64,000 nt of DNA, from the NCBI RefSeq assembly GCF_900116685.1, contig NZ_FPBL01000005.1:62001-126000 (forward strand), given 5' to 3'. Source of the stretch: Nitrosomonas eutropha (GTDB lineage Bacteria > Pseudomonadota > Gammaproteobacteria > Burkholderiales > Nitrosomonadaceae). The notes under the pieces were generated by a model that made no database searches, was not told the DNA's origin, and saw only the letters and a program-made list of their open reading frames with translations. Of the stretch, positions 13,055 through 22,327 are shown piece after piece. The first letter of the stretch is position 1, and each line of letters begins with the position of its first letter. The position numbers were made by a program, and so were the translations under genes.

Positions 13055-14029
13055 ATGAAATCAACGGAAAACATGTTATTTTCTGCCGTATTGAAACAAT
13101 CTTGCCTGGCAGGCATTGCAGCTTTATTCCTTCTCCTGCCAATCCCGCATGCATATGCTGATACTGACAAGGACGCAGATTTTCTCAAGGCGGCTTTGAC
13201 GGGAGATGTCGCAGGTGTGGAGAAAATGCTGAGCGAAGGCATCAAAACAGATCTGCAATCTCCCGAGGGTTTTACTGCATTATCAGTTGCGGCACAGAAT
13301 GGCCATCAGGAGGTCGTCAAGCTACTGCTGGAACGAAAGGCTGCGGTTGACCTGGCCAATATCCAGGGCGGAACACCTTTGCTGCTGGCCAGTAAGAATG
13401 GCCATCAGGAGGTCGTCGATATGCTGTTGACAAAAGGAGCCAATCCCAATCTTCAGGATAAGAACAAGCTCACTCCTCTTATGTTCGCAGCTGCCAAAGG
13501 CTATACCGGTATCGCCAAATCCCTGCTTGATCACCAGGCTCAACCGGATCTGCAAAGTGATGCCCAGGCTACGGCATTACAGATGGCGGCCATGAATGAT
13601 CATGCAGACATCGTTGACATGCTGCTGGCAAAAGGTGCAAAAGTTGATCTGCAAGACGCTAATGGTGCCTCCGCATTGATTCTGGCTTCATTATCCGGTC
13701 ATTTGGCAATTGTCCAAAAATTGCTGGATCAGGGGGCGCAACCGGATCTGAAAGCTTCCAACGACTTTACCGCGCTGATCCTGGCGGCGCAGAATGATCA
13801 AAATCAGGTTGTCGAGGCACTGTTGGAAAAAGGTGCTCATATCGATTTTCAAAACAAGGATGGAATGACTGCACTGATGTCGGCCGTATTGAATGAAAAT
13901 ATCGACATAGTCAAATTGCTGCTGGAAAAAGGGGCGGATACGCAACTTAAAACTGCCACTGATAAAACTGTGTTGGATATTGCCAAACTTCCCGCCATTA
14001 TTGAATTGCTCAAAGCTACCAAAAATTGA
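13055..14029 (+). CDS. Periplasmic ankyrin-repeat protein
   Basis: From the ATG at 13055 the 324-residue product has a classic signal peptide (basic start, hydrophobic CLAGIAALFLLLPIPHAYA, cleavage before DTDKDAD) and then about eight ankyrin repeats plus a partial ninth, each near 33 residues with the T-A-L-x-x-A-A ... G-x-x-x-I-V-x-x-L-L-x-x-G-A pattern. The whole mature protein is repeats, so it probably binds another protein in the periplasm or cell surface. The frame stays open upstream to 12944 inside sdhA, but the signal peptide argues for the later start. It follows sdhA closely and may share its transcript. No enzymatic motif is present. Confidence 0.88.
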   Translation: MKSTENMLFSAVLKQSCLAGIAALFLLLPIPHAYADTDKDADFLKAALTGDVAGVEKMLSEGIKTDLQSPEGFTALSVAAQNGHQEVVKLLLERKAAVDLANIQGGTPLLLASKNGHQEVVDMLLTKGANPNLQDKNKLTPLMFAAAKGYTGIAKSLLDHQAQPDLQSDAQATALQMAAMNDHADIVDMLLAKGAKVDLQDANGASALILASLSGHLAIVQKLLDQGAQPDLKASNDFTALILAAQNDQNQVVEALLEKGAHIDFQNKDGMTALMSAVLNENIDIVKLLLEKGADTQLKTATDKTVLDIAKLPAIIELLKATKN

Positions 14030-14245
14030 TTTTTTGTATTCGGAATTGAATAAATCTTGATTCAATCCCCAGGAGCAGATGGTATACAGAAAAATCATAA
14101 AACCACCCACAATTATCCATATTGGTGCCGCTGTTAAAACATTCAGAAAATCGTTCTCATAGCGGCACCATTTTTTCTGCGGCACATAAAAACACAGCTG
14201 GTTTTGTGAACCGGTCTGAATTTTGAAGTTAAAGATGACGTACAC

Positions 14246-16552
14246 ATGAGTTTTGTGGATAAACCAATGGCGAAAAAAGTCGCCAGCAATCCTTTGCCAC
14301 CTAGAACCAGCCGATTGTTACGTGAAGCAGTTTCTCTGGTGCTGGGTGGAGTCGCACTTTACCTCGCCCTGATTCTGATCAGCTTTGATCGTACCGATTC
14401 AGGCTGGTCGCATAGCGGTACATTCCAGCAGATCAGCAATGCAGGAGGTAGTGCAGGTGCATGGCTGGCAGACATGATGCTTTATTTTTTCGGCATTTCA
14501 GCATGGTGGTGGGTAATATTTTTCTTCGCCACTGTCTGGTGGGGTTATCGCCGCATTGATATTGCCAGCGTATATGATCCGCGTGTGCTCATGCTATCCT
14601 TTACAGGATTTATCACTTTGCTGATCACCAGCAGTGGAATTGAGGCACTACGTTTTCATACGTTGCGCCTATCACTTCCGCTGGCTCCCGGTGGCCTGCT
14701 GGGAGAAGTGCTCAGCAAACAACTATCGTTATTGCTCGGTTTTACCGGCGCGACACTGGTTCTGATGATTATTTTTGCAATCGGGCTCAGTTTGTTTTCC
14801 GGACTGTCATGGGTGCGCCTGTCCGAAAAAATCGGTGGTGCAGTCGAGGCTGCCTGTTTTTCTGTCAGGGATGCATGTGTAAGGTGGTTGGATCACCGGG
14901 CTGATAAGATTTTATCCGGTGAGCTGGAGTTTCAAACTGGCGAGATCAGAAAGCAATCTCCCCCCCCCGTTCCGCTGCATATTGAAATGCCTGAAACCGC
15001 TATTCCTAAATCTCAACGGGTCAGCAGCAAGGAAAAACAGATCCCGTTGTTTTCCAATTCACCTGATGCGATTCTCCCTCCGCTTTATTTACTGGATGAG
15101 CCGCAGGATAACGTTGAAGTATTATCCAGTGACAAACTGGAGCACACCTCTCGCCTAATTGAACGCAGGCTGATGGAGTTTGGGGTTGAAGTCAAGGTGG
15201 TAGCTGCCTACCCCGGCCCGGTCATTACACGTTATGAAATCGAACCGGCCGTTGGCGTCAAAGGTAATCAGATTGTCAATCTGGTTAGGGATCTGGCACG
15301 TGCCTTGACGGTCGCCAGTATTCGTGTCGTGGAAACAATTCCGGGTAAAACCGTCATGGGACTGGAAATTCCCAATCCGAAACGCCAGATGGTTCGTCTG
15401 CATGAGATTCTTGCATCCAAAGTCTATGCAGATAACTCGTCGCCTCTGACAATCGCGCTTGGCAAGGATATCAGTGGACGCCCCGTGGTGTCTGATCTGG
15501 CTAAAATGCCACATGCCCTGGTGGCTGGCACGACCGGTTCCGGTAAATCTGTCGCAATCAACGCCGTCATTCTGAGTTTGGTCTATAAAGCCTCACCGGA
15601 TAATATCCGCCTGATTCTGATTGACCCGAAAATGCTGGAATTATCCGTCTATGAAGGTATTCCGCATCTATTGACTCCAGTAGTTACCGATATGCGTGAT
15701 GCTGCCAGTGCGCTCAACTGGTGCGTAGCTGAAATGGAGCGACGCTACAAGTTGATGTCGGCTCTGGGCGTGCGAAACCTAGCCGGTTACAACCAGAAAG
15801 TGCGAGAAGCGGCAAAGAATGAGGAGCCGCTGACCAATCCACTCAGTTCAGTACCCGATTCTCCCGAACTGCTGGAAGAAATGCCTTTGATCGTAGTGGT
15901 GATTGATGAGCTTGCTGATCTGATGATGATTGTGGGCAAGAAAGTCGAAAAACTGATTGCACGGCTTGCCCAGAAAGCACGCGCTGCCGGCATCCATCTG
16001 CTGCTTGCAACACAACGCCCGTCGGTGGATGTGATTACCGGCTTGATCAAGGCCAATATCCCGACACGTATCGCATTCCAGGTTTCCAGTAAGATTGATT
16101 CCCGGACCATTCTTGATCAAATGGGCGCGGAAGCGCTGCTTGGACAAGGTGACATGCTTTATCTTCCACCTGGCAGCGGCTATCCTCAGCGTGTACATGG
16201 TGCATTTGTGGCAGATCATGAAGTGCACAAGGTGGTGGAATACCTTAAACAGCATGGTGAAGCAAACTACGTTAAGGAAATTCTTCAGGCTGGTGAGGAG
16301 GGAGGAGGCGCTGATGAAAATGGCGGCGATAACGGCAAATCTGCTGGTGGAGAAACGGATCCGCTCTATGATGAAGCAGTCGGTATCGTGATCAAATCCC
16401 GTCGTGCCTCGATTTCACTGGTGCAACGGCAGTTGCGTATCGGGTATAACCGTGCCGCCCGGTTGATTGAAGAAATGGAGCGTACCGGTCTCGTTACCAG
16501 CATGCAAAGTAATGGTAACCGGGAAGTACTGGTTCCCGAGCGGAATGAATAA
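14246..16552 (+). CDS. ftsK: DNA translocase FtsK
   Basis: FtsK sits at the division septum and pumps DNA so that the two chromosome dimers can be resolved. The 768-residue protein has four predicted membrane helices in the first 200 residues, a short linker, and the FtsK/SpoIIIE motor with Walker [13 protein letters not shown], Walker [15 protein letters not shown], then the DNA-reading gamma winged helix at the C-terminus ([20 protein letters not shown]). The linker is short compared with Escherichia coli FtsK and resembles the compact SpoIIIE-like form. A run of nine C (14960-14968) codes for three prolines in the linker. lolA and rarA follow, a conserved order. Confidence 0.96.
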   Translation: MSFVDKPMAKKVASNPLPPRTSRLLREAVSLVLGGVALYLALILISFDRTDSGWSHSGTFQQISNAGGSAGAWLADMMLYFFGISAWWWVIFFFATVWWGYRRIDIASVYDPRVLMLSFTGFITLLITSSGIEALRFHTLRLSLPLAPGGLLGEVLSKQLSLLLGFTGATLVLMIIFAIGLSLFSGLSWVRLSEKIGGAVEAACFSVRDACVRWLDHRADKILSGELEFQTGEIRKQSPPPVPLHIEMPETAIPKSQRVSSKEKQIPLFSNSPDAILPPLYLLDEPQDNVEVLSSDKLEHTSRLIERRLMEFGVEVKVVAAYPGPVITRYEIEPAVGVKGNQIVNLVRDLARALTVASIRVVETIPGKTVMGLEIPNPKRQMVRLHEILASKVYADNSSPLTIALGKDISGRPVVSDLAKMPHALVAGTTGSGKSVAINAVILSLVYKASPDNIRLILIDPKMLELSVYEGIPHLLTPVVTDMRDAASALNWCVAEMERRYKLMSALGVRNLAGYNQKVREAAKNEEPLTNPLSSVPDSPELLEEMPLIVVVIDELADLMMIVGKKVEKLIARLAQKARAAGIHLLLATQRPSVDVITGLIKANIPTRIAFQVSSKIDSRTILDQMGAEALLGQGDMLYLPPGSGYPQRVHGAFVADHEVHKVVEYLKQHGEANYVKEILQAGEEGGGADENGGDNGKSAGGETDPLYDEAVGIVIKSRRASISLVQRQLRIGYNRAARLIEEMERTGLVTSMQSNGNREVLVPERNE

Positions 16553-16611
16553 ATAAAATCCGGTTCATACAGTTTCGTTTCCGATCAATCAACTCAAACA
16601 GATAATTTATC

Positions 16612-17232
16612 ATGTCCCGTTTACTGTTCGTTTTCGCATTATCAATCTGTCTGTTACCCGTGCCAGCAAAGGCAAGTGCCGTTGAAAGCCTGAAAACTTT
16701 CGTCAATAAAGCACTGACCTTCCGAGCTGATTTTTCCCAGACGCTACTCGACAAAAACTTCCAGGTCGTTAAAAAAGCCAGCGGCAGCATGATGTTCGAG
16801 CGCCCCGGTAAATTTCGCTGGGTGTACGACCAGCCCTATCAGCAATTGATCGTCGGCGACGGTAAGCAGGTGTGGTTTTATGACCAAGATCTTGCCCAGG
16901 TTACCGTGCATCGGCTTGATCAAGCCTTGGGGAGCACCCCAGCAGCATTGCTCGCAGGCGGAAATACTATCGAACGTGATTTCAATCTGCAGGAAATCGA
17001 TGTACAGGGAGAAACAGAATGGCTGGAGGCAATTCCCAAAAACCAGGAAAGTGCATTTGAGCTGATCCGGCTGGGTTTCTCACAAACAGGCATGTTGCGT
17101 GAAATGATTCTGCGCGACAGTTTTGATCAGGTGACATGGTTAATTTTTTCCGGAACAGAACAAAATCCAGTACTCACACCTGACTTATTCCAGTTTACAC
17201 CGCCTGAAGGGGTGGACGTGATCAGTGACTGA
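16612..17232 (+). CDS. lolA: Outer-membrane lipoprotein carrier protein LolA
   Basis: LolA is the periplasmic chaperone that carries lipoproteins from the LolCDE transporter to LolB at the outer membrane. The 206-residue precursor has a signal peptide ([20 protein letters not shown]) and the family body: [53 protein letters not shown], and the C-terminal [15 protein letters not shown]. It lies 60 bases after ftsK and overlaps rarA by 8 bases. The inner-membrane partners lolD and lolC are encoded just downstream on the other strand. Confidence 0.95.
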   Translation: MSRLLFVFALSICLLPVPAKASAVESLKTFVNKALTFRADFSQTLLDKNFQVVKKASGSMMFERPGKFRWVYDQPYQQLIVGDGKQVWFYDQDLAQVTVHRLDQALGSTPAALLAGGNTIERDFNLQEIDVQGETEWLEAIPKNQESAFELIRLGFSQTGMLREMILRDSFDQVTWLIFSGTEQNPVLTPDLFQFTPPEGVDVISD

Positions 17233-18541
17233 TTCTTGTTCTGCACATAATCCGATAGCTCCACTGGCAGAAAGGTTGCGCCCGCAGATCTTGGATGATG
17301 TTATCGGGCAACCTCACCTGTTGGGCCCCGGCAAGCCTCTGCGACTTGCTTTTGTATCCGGCAAACCACATTCTATGATTCTCTGGGGACCGCCTGGCAG
17401 TGGTAAAACCACGCTGGCGCGACTCATGGCACGAGCATTTGATACCGAGTTCATTGCTATTTCTGCGGTATTGTCGGGTGTTAAGGATATTCGGGAAGCA
17501 ATCGAGCATGCCCGGTTTACATTGCAGCATACTGGCAGATCGACATTGTTGTTTGTGGATGAAGTCCACCGATTCAACAAGGCCCAGCAGGATGCCTTTT
17601 TGCCCCATGTGGAACAGGGATTGATTACGTTTATTGGTGCAACCACCGAAAACCCTTCGTTTGAAGTCAACGGCGCGTTGTTGTCCCGTGCCCAGGTATA
17701 CACACTGAATGCATTGACTGACCCAGAATTGCATCAATTGTTTGAGCGAGCCTGCAAGATCGCAATCTCTAATTTACAGTTTGACCCGGATGCTGTTGAA
17801 TTATTGGTTAAATTTGCAGATGGTGATGCGCGCCGCCTGCTGAATATGCTGGAGCAGGTAGAGAATGCTGCAGATGCTGAAAAAATTATAAAAATTAATG
17901 CTGCCTACTTAAACAGAGTACTTACGCGCAATGTACGCCGGTTCGATAAAGAGGGGGATGCATTTTACGATCAAATTTCGGCGCTACATAAATCTATTCG
18001 CGGCTCTTCTCCCGATGCCACACTGTACTGGCTGTGTCGCATGCTCGATGGCGGCGCTGATCCACGTTATATCGGCAGAAGACTGGTTCGCACGGCTACC
18101 GAAGATATCGGGCTGGCGGATCCGCGTGCATTAACGCTGGCACTGAATGCCTGTGAGGTGTTTGAGCGACTGGGCAGCCCCGAAGGTGAATTGGCATTGG
18201 CTGAAACAGCGCTTTATCTGGCTTGTGCGCCGAAAAGCAATGCTGTCTACATTGCTTATAAACAGGCCAGGGGCTTCATAAAAGAGAACAGCTCCCATCC
18301 TGTTCCGATCCATTTGCGTAATGCACCTGCCAAATTAATGAAAGAGCTGGGTTATGGGCGTGAGTACCGCTATGCCCACGATGAGCCGGAATCCTATGCT
18401 GCCGGTGAAAACTATTTCCCTGATAATATGTCCGCCGTTCAGTTCTACCGGCCTACTGCTCATGGCCTGGAAGCCAGAATAAGCGAGAAGCTTGCCTACT
18501 TGCGCTCACTCGACGAGAAGGCGAGGAAAACACAGGATTGA
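17225..18541 (+). CDS. rarA: Replication-associated recombination protein RarA (MgsA)
   Basis: RarA is a AAA+ ATPase that acts at stalled replication forks with SSB. The 438-residue protein has Walker [12 protein letters not shown], Walker [21 protein letters not shown], sensor 1 [14 protein letters not shown], and the C-terminal tetramerisation domain ([26 protein letters not shown]). Translation most likely begins at the GTG at 17225, inside the end of lolA, implying coupling. The ftsK-lolA-rarA order is the same as in Escherichia coli, but serS, which follows there, is absent. Confidence 0.95.
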   Translation: MTDSCSAHNPIAPLAERLRPQILDDVIGQPHLLGPGKPLRLAFVSGKPHSMILWGPPGSGKTTLARLMARAFDTEFIAISAVLSGVKDIREAIEHARFTLQHTGRSTLLFVDEVHRFNKAQQDAFLPHVEQGLITFIGATTENPSFEVNGALLSRAQVYTLNALTDPELHQLFERACKIAISNLQFDPDAVELLVKFADGDARRLLNMLEQVENAADAEKIIKINAAYLNRVLTRNVRRFDKEGDAFYDQISALHKSIRGSSPDATLYWLCRMLDGGADPRYIGRRLVRTATEDIGLADPRALTLALNACEVFERLGSPEGELALAETALYLACAPKSNAVYIAYKQARGFIKENSSHPVPIHLRNAPAKLMKELGYGREYRYAHDEPESYAAGENYFPDNMSAVQFYRPTAHGLEARISEKLAYLRSLDEKARKTQD

Positions 18542-18561
18542 CGTAAGAATTACTGCAGATT

Positions 18562-19236
18562 CTATTGCAGCGCACCATCCACCAAATGTAATACTCGATC
18601 TGCCCGGCTGGCTAGCTGAGTATCATGGGTAACGATCACCAGTCCTGCATTGGCTTCGTGGTTGAGTTCCAGCATGAGATTAAATACCGCCCCGGCTGTG
18701 TGTCGATCGAGATTGCCAGTTGGTTCATCAGCCAGTACACAGGCTGGTCGGGTAACCAGTGCACGTGCAACAGCTGCCCGCTGGCGTTCGCCTCCGGACA
18801 ATTCCCCCGGGGTATGGGTCAGCCGGTGACCCAGACCCACCCGTTGCAGTATCTCGGCTGCCTGCTCCATTGCTGCTTTTTTGTCCACGCGGCGGATGAA
18901 CAGCGGCATGGCTACATTTTCCTGAGCGCTGAATTCGGGTAGCAGATGATGAAATTGGTAAACGAAACCAAGTGCATGGTTGCGCAGTGTGCTTCGTTCT
19001 GCTTCGCTGATCGCGGCAAATTCCCTGCCCAGTAAGAGTACCTCCCCGCGCGTTGGCTTATCCAGCCCGCCCAGCAAATGTAGCAAGGTACTCTTTCCCG
19101 AGCCGGAAGCACCAACAATGGCAACCATTTCGCCTTCATTCACTTGTAGATTAATACCGTGCAGAACAGGTACTTCAAGATCACCCTGATAGTAACTTTT
19201 ATACAGGTCGCGACAAACGATGATGATTTTACTCAT
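18562..19236 (-). CDS. lolD: Lipoprotein-releasing ABC transporter ATPase LolD
   Basis: LolD powers extraction of outer-membrane lipoproteins from the inner membrane. The 224 residues form one ABC ATPase: Walker [20 protein letters not shown]-loop [12 protein letters not shown] (the H-H-L-L-P variant is typical of LolD), signature [15 protein letters not shown] and Walker [13 protein letters not shown]. The start overlaps the lolC stop by 8 bases. It converges with rarA over a 20-base gap. Confidence 0.95.
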   Translation of the reverse strand: MSKIIIVCRDLYKSYYQGDLEVPVLHGINLQVNEGEMVAIVGASGSGKSTLLHLLGGLDKPTRGEVLLLGREFAAISEAERSTLRNHALGFVYQFHHLLPEFSAQENVAMPLFIRRVDKKAAMEQAAEILQRVGLGHRLTHTPGELSGGERQRAAVARALVTRPACVLADEPTGNLDRHTAGAVFNLMLELNHEANAGLVIVTHDTQLASRADRVLHLVDGALQ

Positions 19237-20476
19237 AGCGCAGTGCCTCGGCCGGATTGACTTTTGATGCCCGGTAGCTGGGATAGAGCGTGGCCAGCAG
19301 GGTTAAAATCAGGGAAACGATTGCAACGGTTGCGATATCGGCCAATTGTGGATCAGAAGGAATCTTGCTGATGTAATAGACTTCCTGTGATAAAAACTGG
19401 GTACTGGATATATGTTCGATGAATGCAACAACATCCCCCACGTTATAGGCCAGCAGCACACCTCCCAGTAATCCCAGCAAGGTTCCCAGAATACCGATCA
19501 GTGCGCCCTGGATGATGAATATTTTCATGACACTGCCAGAGCTTGCTCCCAGTGTACGCAAGATCGCGATATCCGATTGTTTATCGGTCACTGCCATCAC
19601 CAGCGTGGAAACAATATTGAATGCCGCCACCGCGATGATCAACGCAAGAATCAGCGATAGCATGCGTTTTTCAATCTGGATAGCCCGGAAATAGTTGGCA
19701 TGTTGTTGTGTCCAGTCAGTGAAATAGAGATCGGAGGGCAATATCTCGGCTAGGTCCCGGATGACTTGTGGTGCGTCAAACATATCGTGCAATTTGAGCC
19801 GGATGCCGGAAACCTGATTGGGTGCCATGCGGTAAAGTTTTTGTGCATCTGACAGGTGAATCAATGCCAGCCCGGAATCGTATTCAAAGTGTCCAACTTC
19901 AAAAATGCCTGTGACAGTAAACTGTTTCAGGCGTGGGAGTATTCCAGCTGGTGTGATTTGTCCCTGTGGCGAGATCAGTACGATTTTGTCACCTGGAAAA
20001 GCGTTTAAGTTGCGTGCCAGCTCCCGACCAATAACGATGCCAAACCCTCCTGGCACCAGTTGATCTAGCTTGCCCATGATCATTTTGTCGCCAAAGTCAG
20101 CAACCTTGTTTTCATCAGCTGGTAAAATACCGCGTACCATTACCCCGTGCACCATATTGTCGTGGGAAAGCATGCCCTGTGCATCAATGTAAGGTGCCGT
20201 CGCCATAACCTGTGGATTCCTGACGACGACTTCCCCGATTTTTTCCCAATCGTACAGACTCCCTTCATAACTGCTAATCTGGGCGTGTGATGCAACGCCA
20301 AGAATTCGGGCACGCACCTCCTGATGAAAGCCATTCATGACCGACATGACGGTGATCAGTGCCGTCATGCCCAGTGTCATCCCCAGTAATGAAATTAATG
20401 AAATGAAGGAAATAAAATGATTGCGGCGCTTGGCGCGTGTATAGCGTAAGCCGATCAGGAATTCATAGCTGGCCAC
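19229..20476 (-). CDS. lolC: Lipoprotein-releasing ABC transporter permease, LolC/E family
   Basis: This 415-residue membrane protein partners LolD. It has the LolC/E pattern: an N-terminal [31 protein letters not shown] with the first helix, a large periplasmic domain (about residues 50-265), then three C-terminal helices of the FtsX type and the ending [19 protein letters not shown]. The start codon is GTG at 20476. Only one permease is present, so the transporter may be a LolC/E (LolF-like) homodimer rather than the LolC-LolE heterodimer. The Shine-Dalgarno GGAGGAG lies inside a hairpin (20483-20520). Confidence 0.93.
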   Translation of the reverse strand: MASYEFLIGLRYTRAKRRNHFISFISLISLLGMTLGMTALITVMSVMNGFHQEVRARILGVASHAQISSYEGSLYDWEKIGEVVVRNPQVMATAPYIDAQGMLSHDNMVHGVMVRGILPADENKVADFGDKMIMGKLDQLVPGGFGIVIGRELARNLNAFPGDKIVLISPQGQITPAGILPRLKQFTVTGIFEVGHFEYDSGLALIHLSDAQKLYRMAPNQVSGIRLKLHDMFDAPQVIRDLAEILPSDLYFTDWTQQHANYFRAIQIEKRMLSLILALIIAVAAFNIVSTLVMAVTDKQSDIAILRTLGASSGSVMKIFIIQGALIGILGTLLGLLGGVLLAYNVGDVVAFIEHISSTQFLSQEVYYISKIPSDPQLADIATVAIVSLILTLLATLYPSYRASKVNPAEALRYE

Positions 20477-20477
20477 G

Positions 20478-20520
20478 AAAAAATACTCCTCCGAAACAGA
20501 GTAAGGTAAAGAAGGAGTAT
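20478..20520 (-). promoter_or_regulatory. Hairpin covering the lolC ribosome-binding site, terminator-like
   Basis: On the minus strand ATACTCCT (20513-20520) pairs with AGGAGTAT (20483-20490), extendable to about 10 bp with a wobble, and a run of T follows directly up to the lolC GTG. The 3' arm includes the GGAGGAG Shine-Dalgarno. It could end transcripts arriving from the PEP-CTERM gene or hide the lolC start. Confidence 0.5.
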
Positions 20521-20614
20521 GACATATCTTTCAAGCAGATTTGTGTCATTGACCCGGCAGATATGTCTGATGCATATCTGCTGGTATTTGAATATTGGTA
20601 CAGTTAAATCAGTT

Positions 20615-21595
20615 TCAGGTACTGCGGCGGCGCGCCCATAGCAATAGCATACTGCCCAGCCCGATCAGTAAAATGCTACCAGGCTCGGGGATGGCGCTAG
20701 TTGCAGTTCCGCCAGCTTCTCCAGATGTGCCTGTGTTGGGGTAACTCGGATTATCATTTCCTGTAATGGGAGGGTGTGGCTGGGTATCTGGCGAGCTGGA
20801 ACCGATCGGCTTGTCATCGTGATCGTTGTCACTAGGCCCATCACTTTTTTCTGAATTATCCTTATCATTTTGGCCTGGATCAGAATCCCTTGTATTTGGC
20901 GGTGGATTGTCCCTGTTATTACGGTCACCACCATTGGGTGCGCTACCTGGGTCAGAATTGTTTTTATCTGCAATATTGTCCTGATGCGGATTGGCACCGG
21001 CACTCGTGCCAGGAGCGTTACCAGGGTATTCTTTGCCGGTATTGTCATTGCTGTCCATATTTTTTCCATCTTTCCCAGTGTGGGGAGCAGTACCTCCACC
21101 TATACTACTTCCTCCTCCACCTGGAAAAAAGCTGCCACCATTTCCTGGAGGTGAATCCGCTGCTCTGCGACCAGTACCTGCTCCGATGCCCACACTTGCG
21201 CCTGAACTGGCATGGTTGGAGTTATTACTGTTGCGGCCGGAACTACCCGTAGCTTTCTCACTGTCTCCGGCATAATAAATATTATTGACATAATCATTGC
21301 CGATAAAGTCATCTTCATTCTCATGGGCAGAATCTTCACCAGTAAAGGCAATAGTGTCACTTTCAACAGCAGAGTTGCTTATGCTGTCACCAATATCGGC
21401 TATTTCCACATCATTATTGGAACTCAACCTGTTTCTGCTATAGTCATCAGCGATAGTACTGCCAGTGAGGTCGGCGCGAGCGTCAGCCTGATTGCTAGCA
21501 GTGATTTGATTCTCCATAAACATTTTTTGTCCGAGGGCCAGTGCAGCAGCCAGAAATATTCCGGCACAGACTATTCTGGTAATTGTTTTCTTCAT
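20615..21595 (-). CDS. PEP-CTERM sorting-domain protein, low-complexity
   Basis: The 326-residue protein begins with an N-terminal hydrophobic segment (IVCAGIFLAAALALG) and ends with a textbook PEP-CTERM tail: AIPEPGS, a hydrophobic helix ILLIGLGSMLLLWA and the basic end RRRST. Such tails are recognised by an exosortase, which anchors or releases the protein in connection with exopolysaccharide production. The middle is extreme low complexity, rich in Gly, Ser, Asn, Asp and Pro (GGGGSSIGGG, repeated DND/NDN stretches), with no fold visible. Neither exosortase nor polysaccharide genes lie in the window. A sigma-54-like promoter is found about 210 bases upstream. Overlapping long ORFs on both strands here reflect biased composition. 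Confidence 0.85.
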   Translation of the reverse strand: MKKTITRIVCAGIFLAAALALGQKMFMENQITASNQADARADLTGSTIADDYSRNRLSSNNDVEIADIGDSISNSAVESDTIAFTGEDSAHENEDDFIGNDYVNNIYYAGDSEKATGSSGRNSNNSNHASSGASVGIGAGTGRRAADSPPGNGGSFFPGGGGSSIGGGTAPHTGKDGKNMDSNDNTGKEYPGNAPGTSAGANPHQDNIADKNNSDPGSAPNGGDRNNRDNPPPNTRDSDPGQNDKDNSEKSDGPSDNDHDDKPIGSSSPDTQPHPPITGNDNPSYPNTGTSGEAGGTATSAIPEPGSILLIGLGSMLLLWARRRST

Positions 21596-21663
21596 TTCAG
21601 AATTTCCATAAAAAATACAATAAATATCGATAAAGCATTTTTAATGCCCTGCTGCTGACCCGT

Positions 21664-21699
21664 CCGGTATTTACCGGCAACCTGTCGGCTTCGACAGGT
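21664..21699 (-). promoter_or_regulatory. Two perfect hairpins in the leader of the PEP-CTERM gene
   Basis: CCGGTA/TACCGG around two bases (21664-21677) and ACCTGTCG/CGACAGGT around GCTT (21680-21699) sit in the 200-base leader that would follow the sigma-54-like promoter. Neither has a T-run. I could not match the leader to a riboswitch family I know. Confidence 0.4.
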
Positions 21700-21806
21700 A
21701 CCACAGCAACACTGAAATAACCTGGTAGCGTTCTGATGAGGTGCCTAGATTTTCCTTTGCTGCTATCGCAACAATAGTGAGGAATTAACACCTGATACAT
21801 TAATCA

Positions 21807-21822
21807 AGCAATTTATATGCCA
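21807..21822 (-). promoter_or_regulatory. Sigma-54 (RpoN) type promoter for the PEP-CTERM gene
   Basis: Read on the minus strand, the site is TGGCATATAAATTGCT, which fits the -24/-12 consensus TGGCAC-N5-TTGC(A/T) with exact GG-to-GC spacing and only one mismatch in the conserved positions. Transcription would start near 21795, about 200 bases before the PEP-CTERM start codon. Many PEP-CTERM genes are known to be driven by RpoN with the PrsK/PrsR two-component system. Confidence 0.65.
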
Positions 21823-22327
21823 CTAATAGTATCTATCTGATTTAAAATAAGTAACAATGGAATGACCTTTACCATCTTGAGCACTATGTAAGAAAAACCG
21901 ACAAATTATTCGGGCAACTCCAAATCTCTGCCTGGTACGGAAGCTTCACTCGTTTAAATTGCAGCCGTAGAATGATTGATGATATATGCGCTGCAGTGAC
22001 CTGATTTTTATGAACAACCTGGAAATTTGCTCCGCTCTGATGTTATGTGATGCAACTAAAGCTGGCAGAAGCTAACGCAGATCAGATTTGCAGATGAAGG
22101 CGTTTATGGAGCAGAGTCAGGATTGGGATAAAGAGGACAAAATATGCGGTGGATTCTACTGATACGGCACAACGCAGAGTTAAAGATGGCAGATGCCTCT
22201 GGGACGGATCGTGTGACCGTATCCGCCCACAGGTCAAAAATCCGGCTTTTTATTACCCGGACAGGTTATGTCTTTGAGGAATTTTGCTTATGCTGAAAAT
22301 TAATCATGACGTAACCAGAACGGAAGC
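21823..22327. other. Intergenic region without a supportable gene
   Basis: About 500 bases between the PEP-CTERM promoter and the end of the minus-strand guanidine operon. A 50-codon ORF (22144-22296, plus) is present but matches nothing I recognise. Any binding site for an RpoN activator of the PEP-CTERM gene would be expected here; I could not identify one. Confidence 0.35.

Noticed and set aside
14960-14968. Run of nine C in ftsK as a phase-variation tract
   Set aside because: It encodes Pro-Pro-Pro in the linker of an essential protein; a frameshift would likely be lethal, and the frame is intact.
20665-21366. Several overlapping ORFs on both strands within the PEP-CTERM gene
   Set aside because: They arise from the biased, stop-poor composition of the Gly/Ser/Asn/Asp-rich region; only the minus-strand frame has a signal segment and a sorting tail.
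22144-22296. 50-codon ORF beginning MRWILLIRHNAEL, faintly like a histidine phosphatase start
   Set aside because: Only the first few residues resemble that family, the rest does not, and it is far too short.
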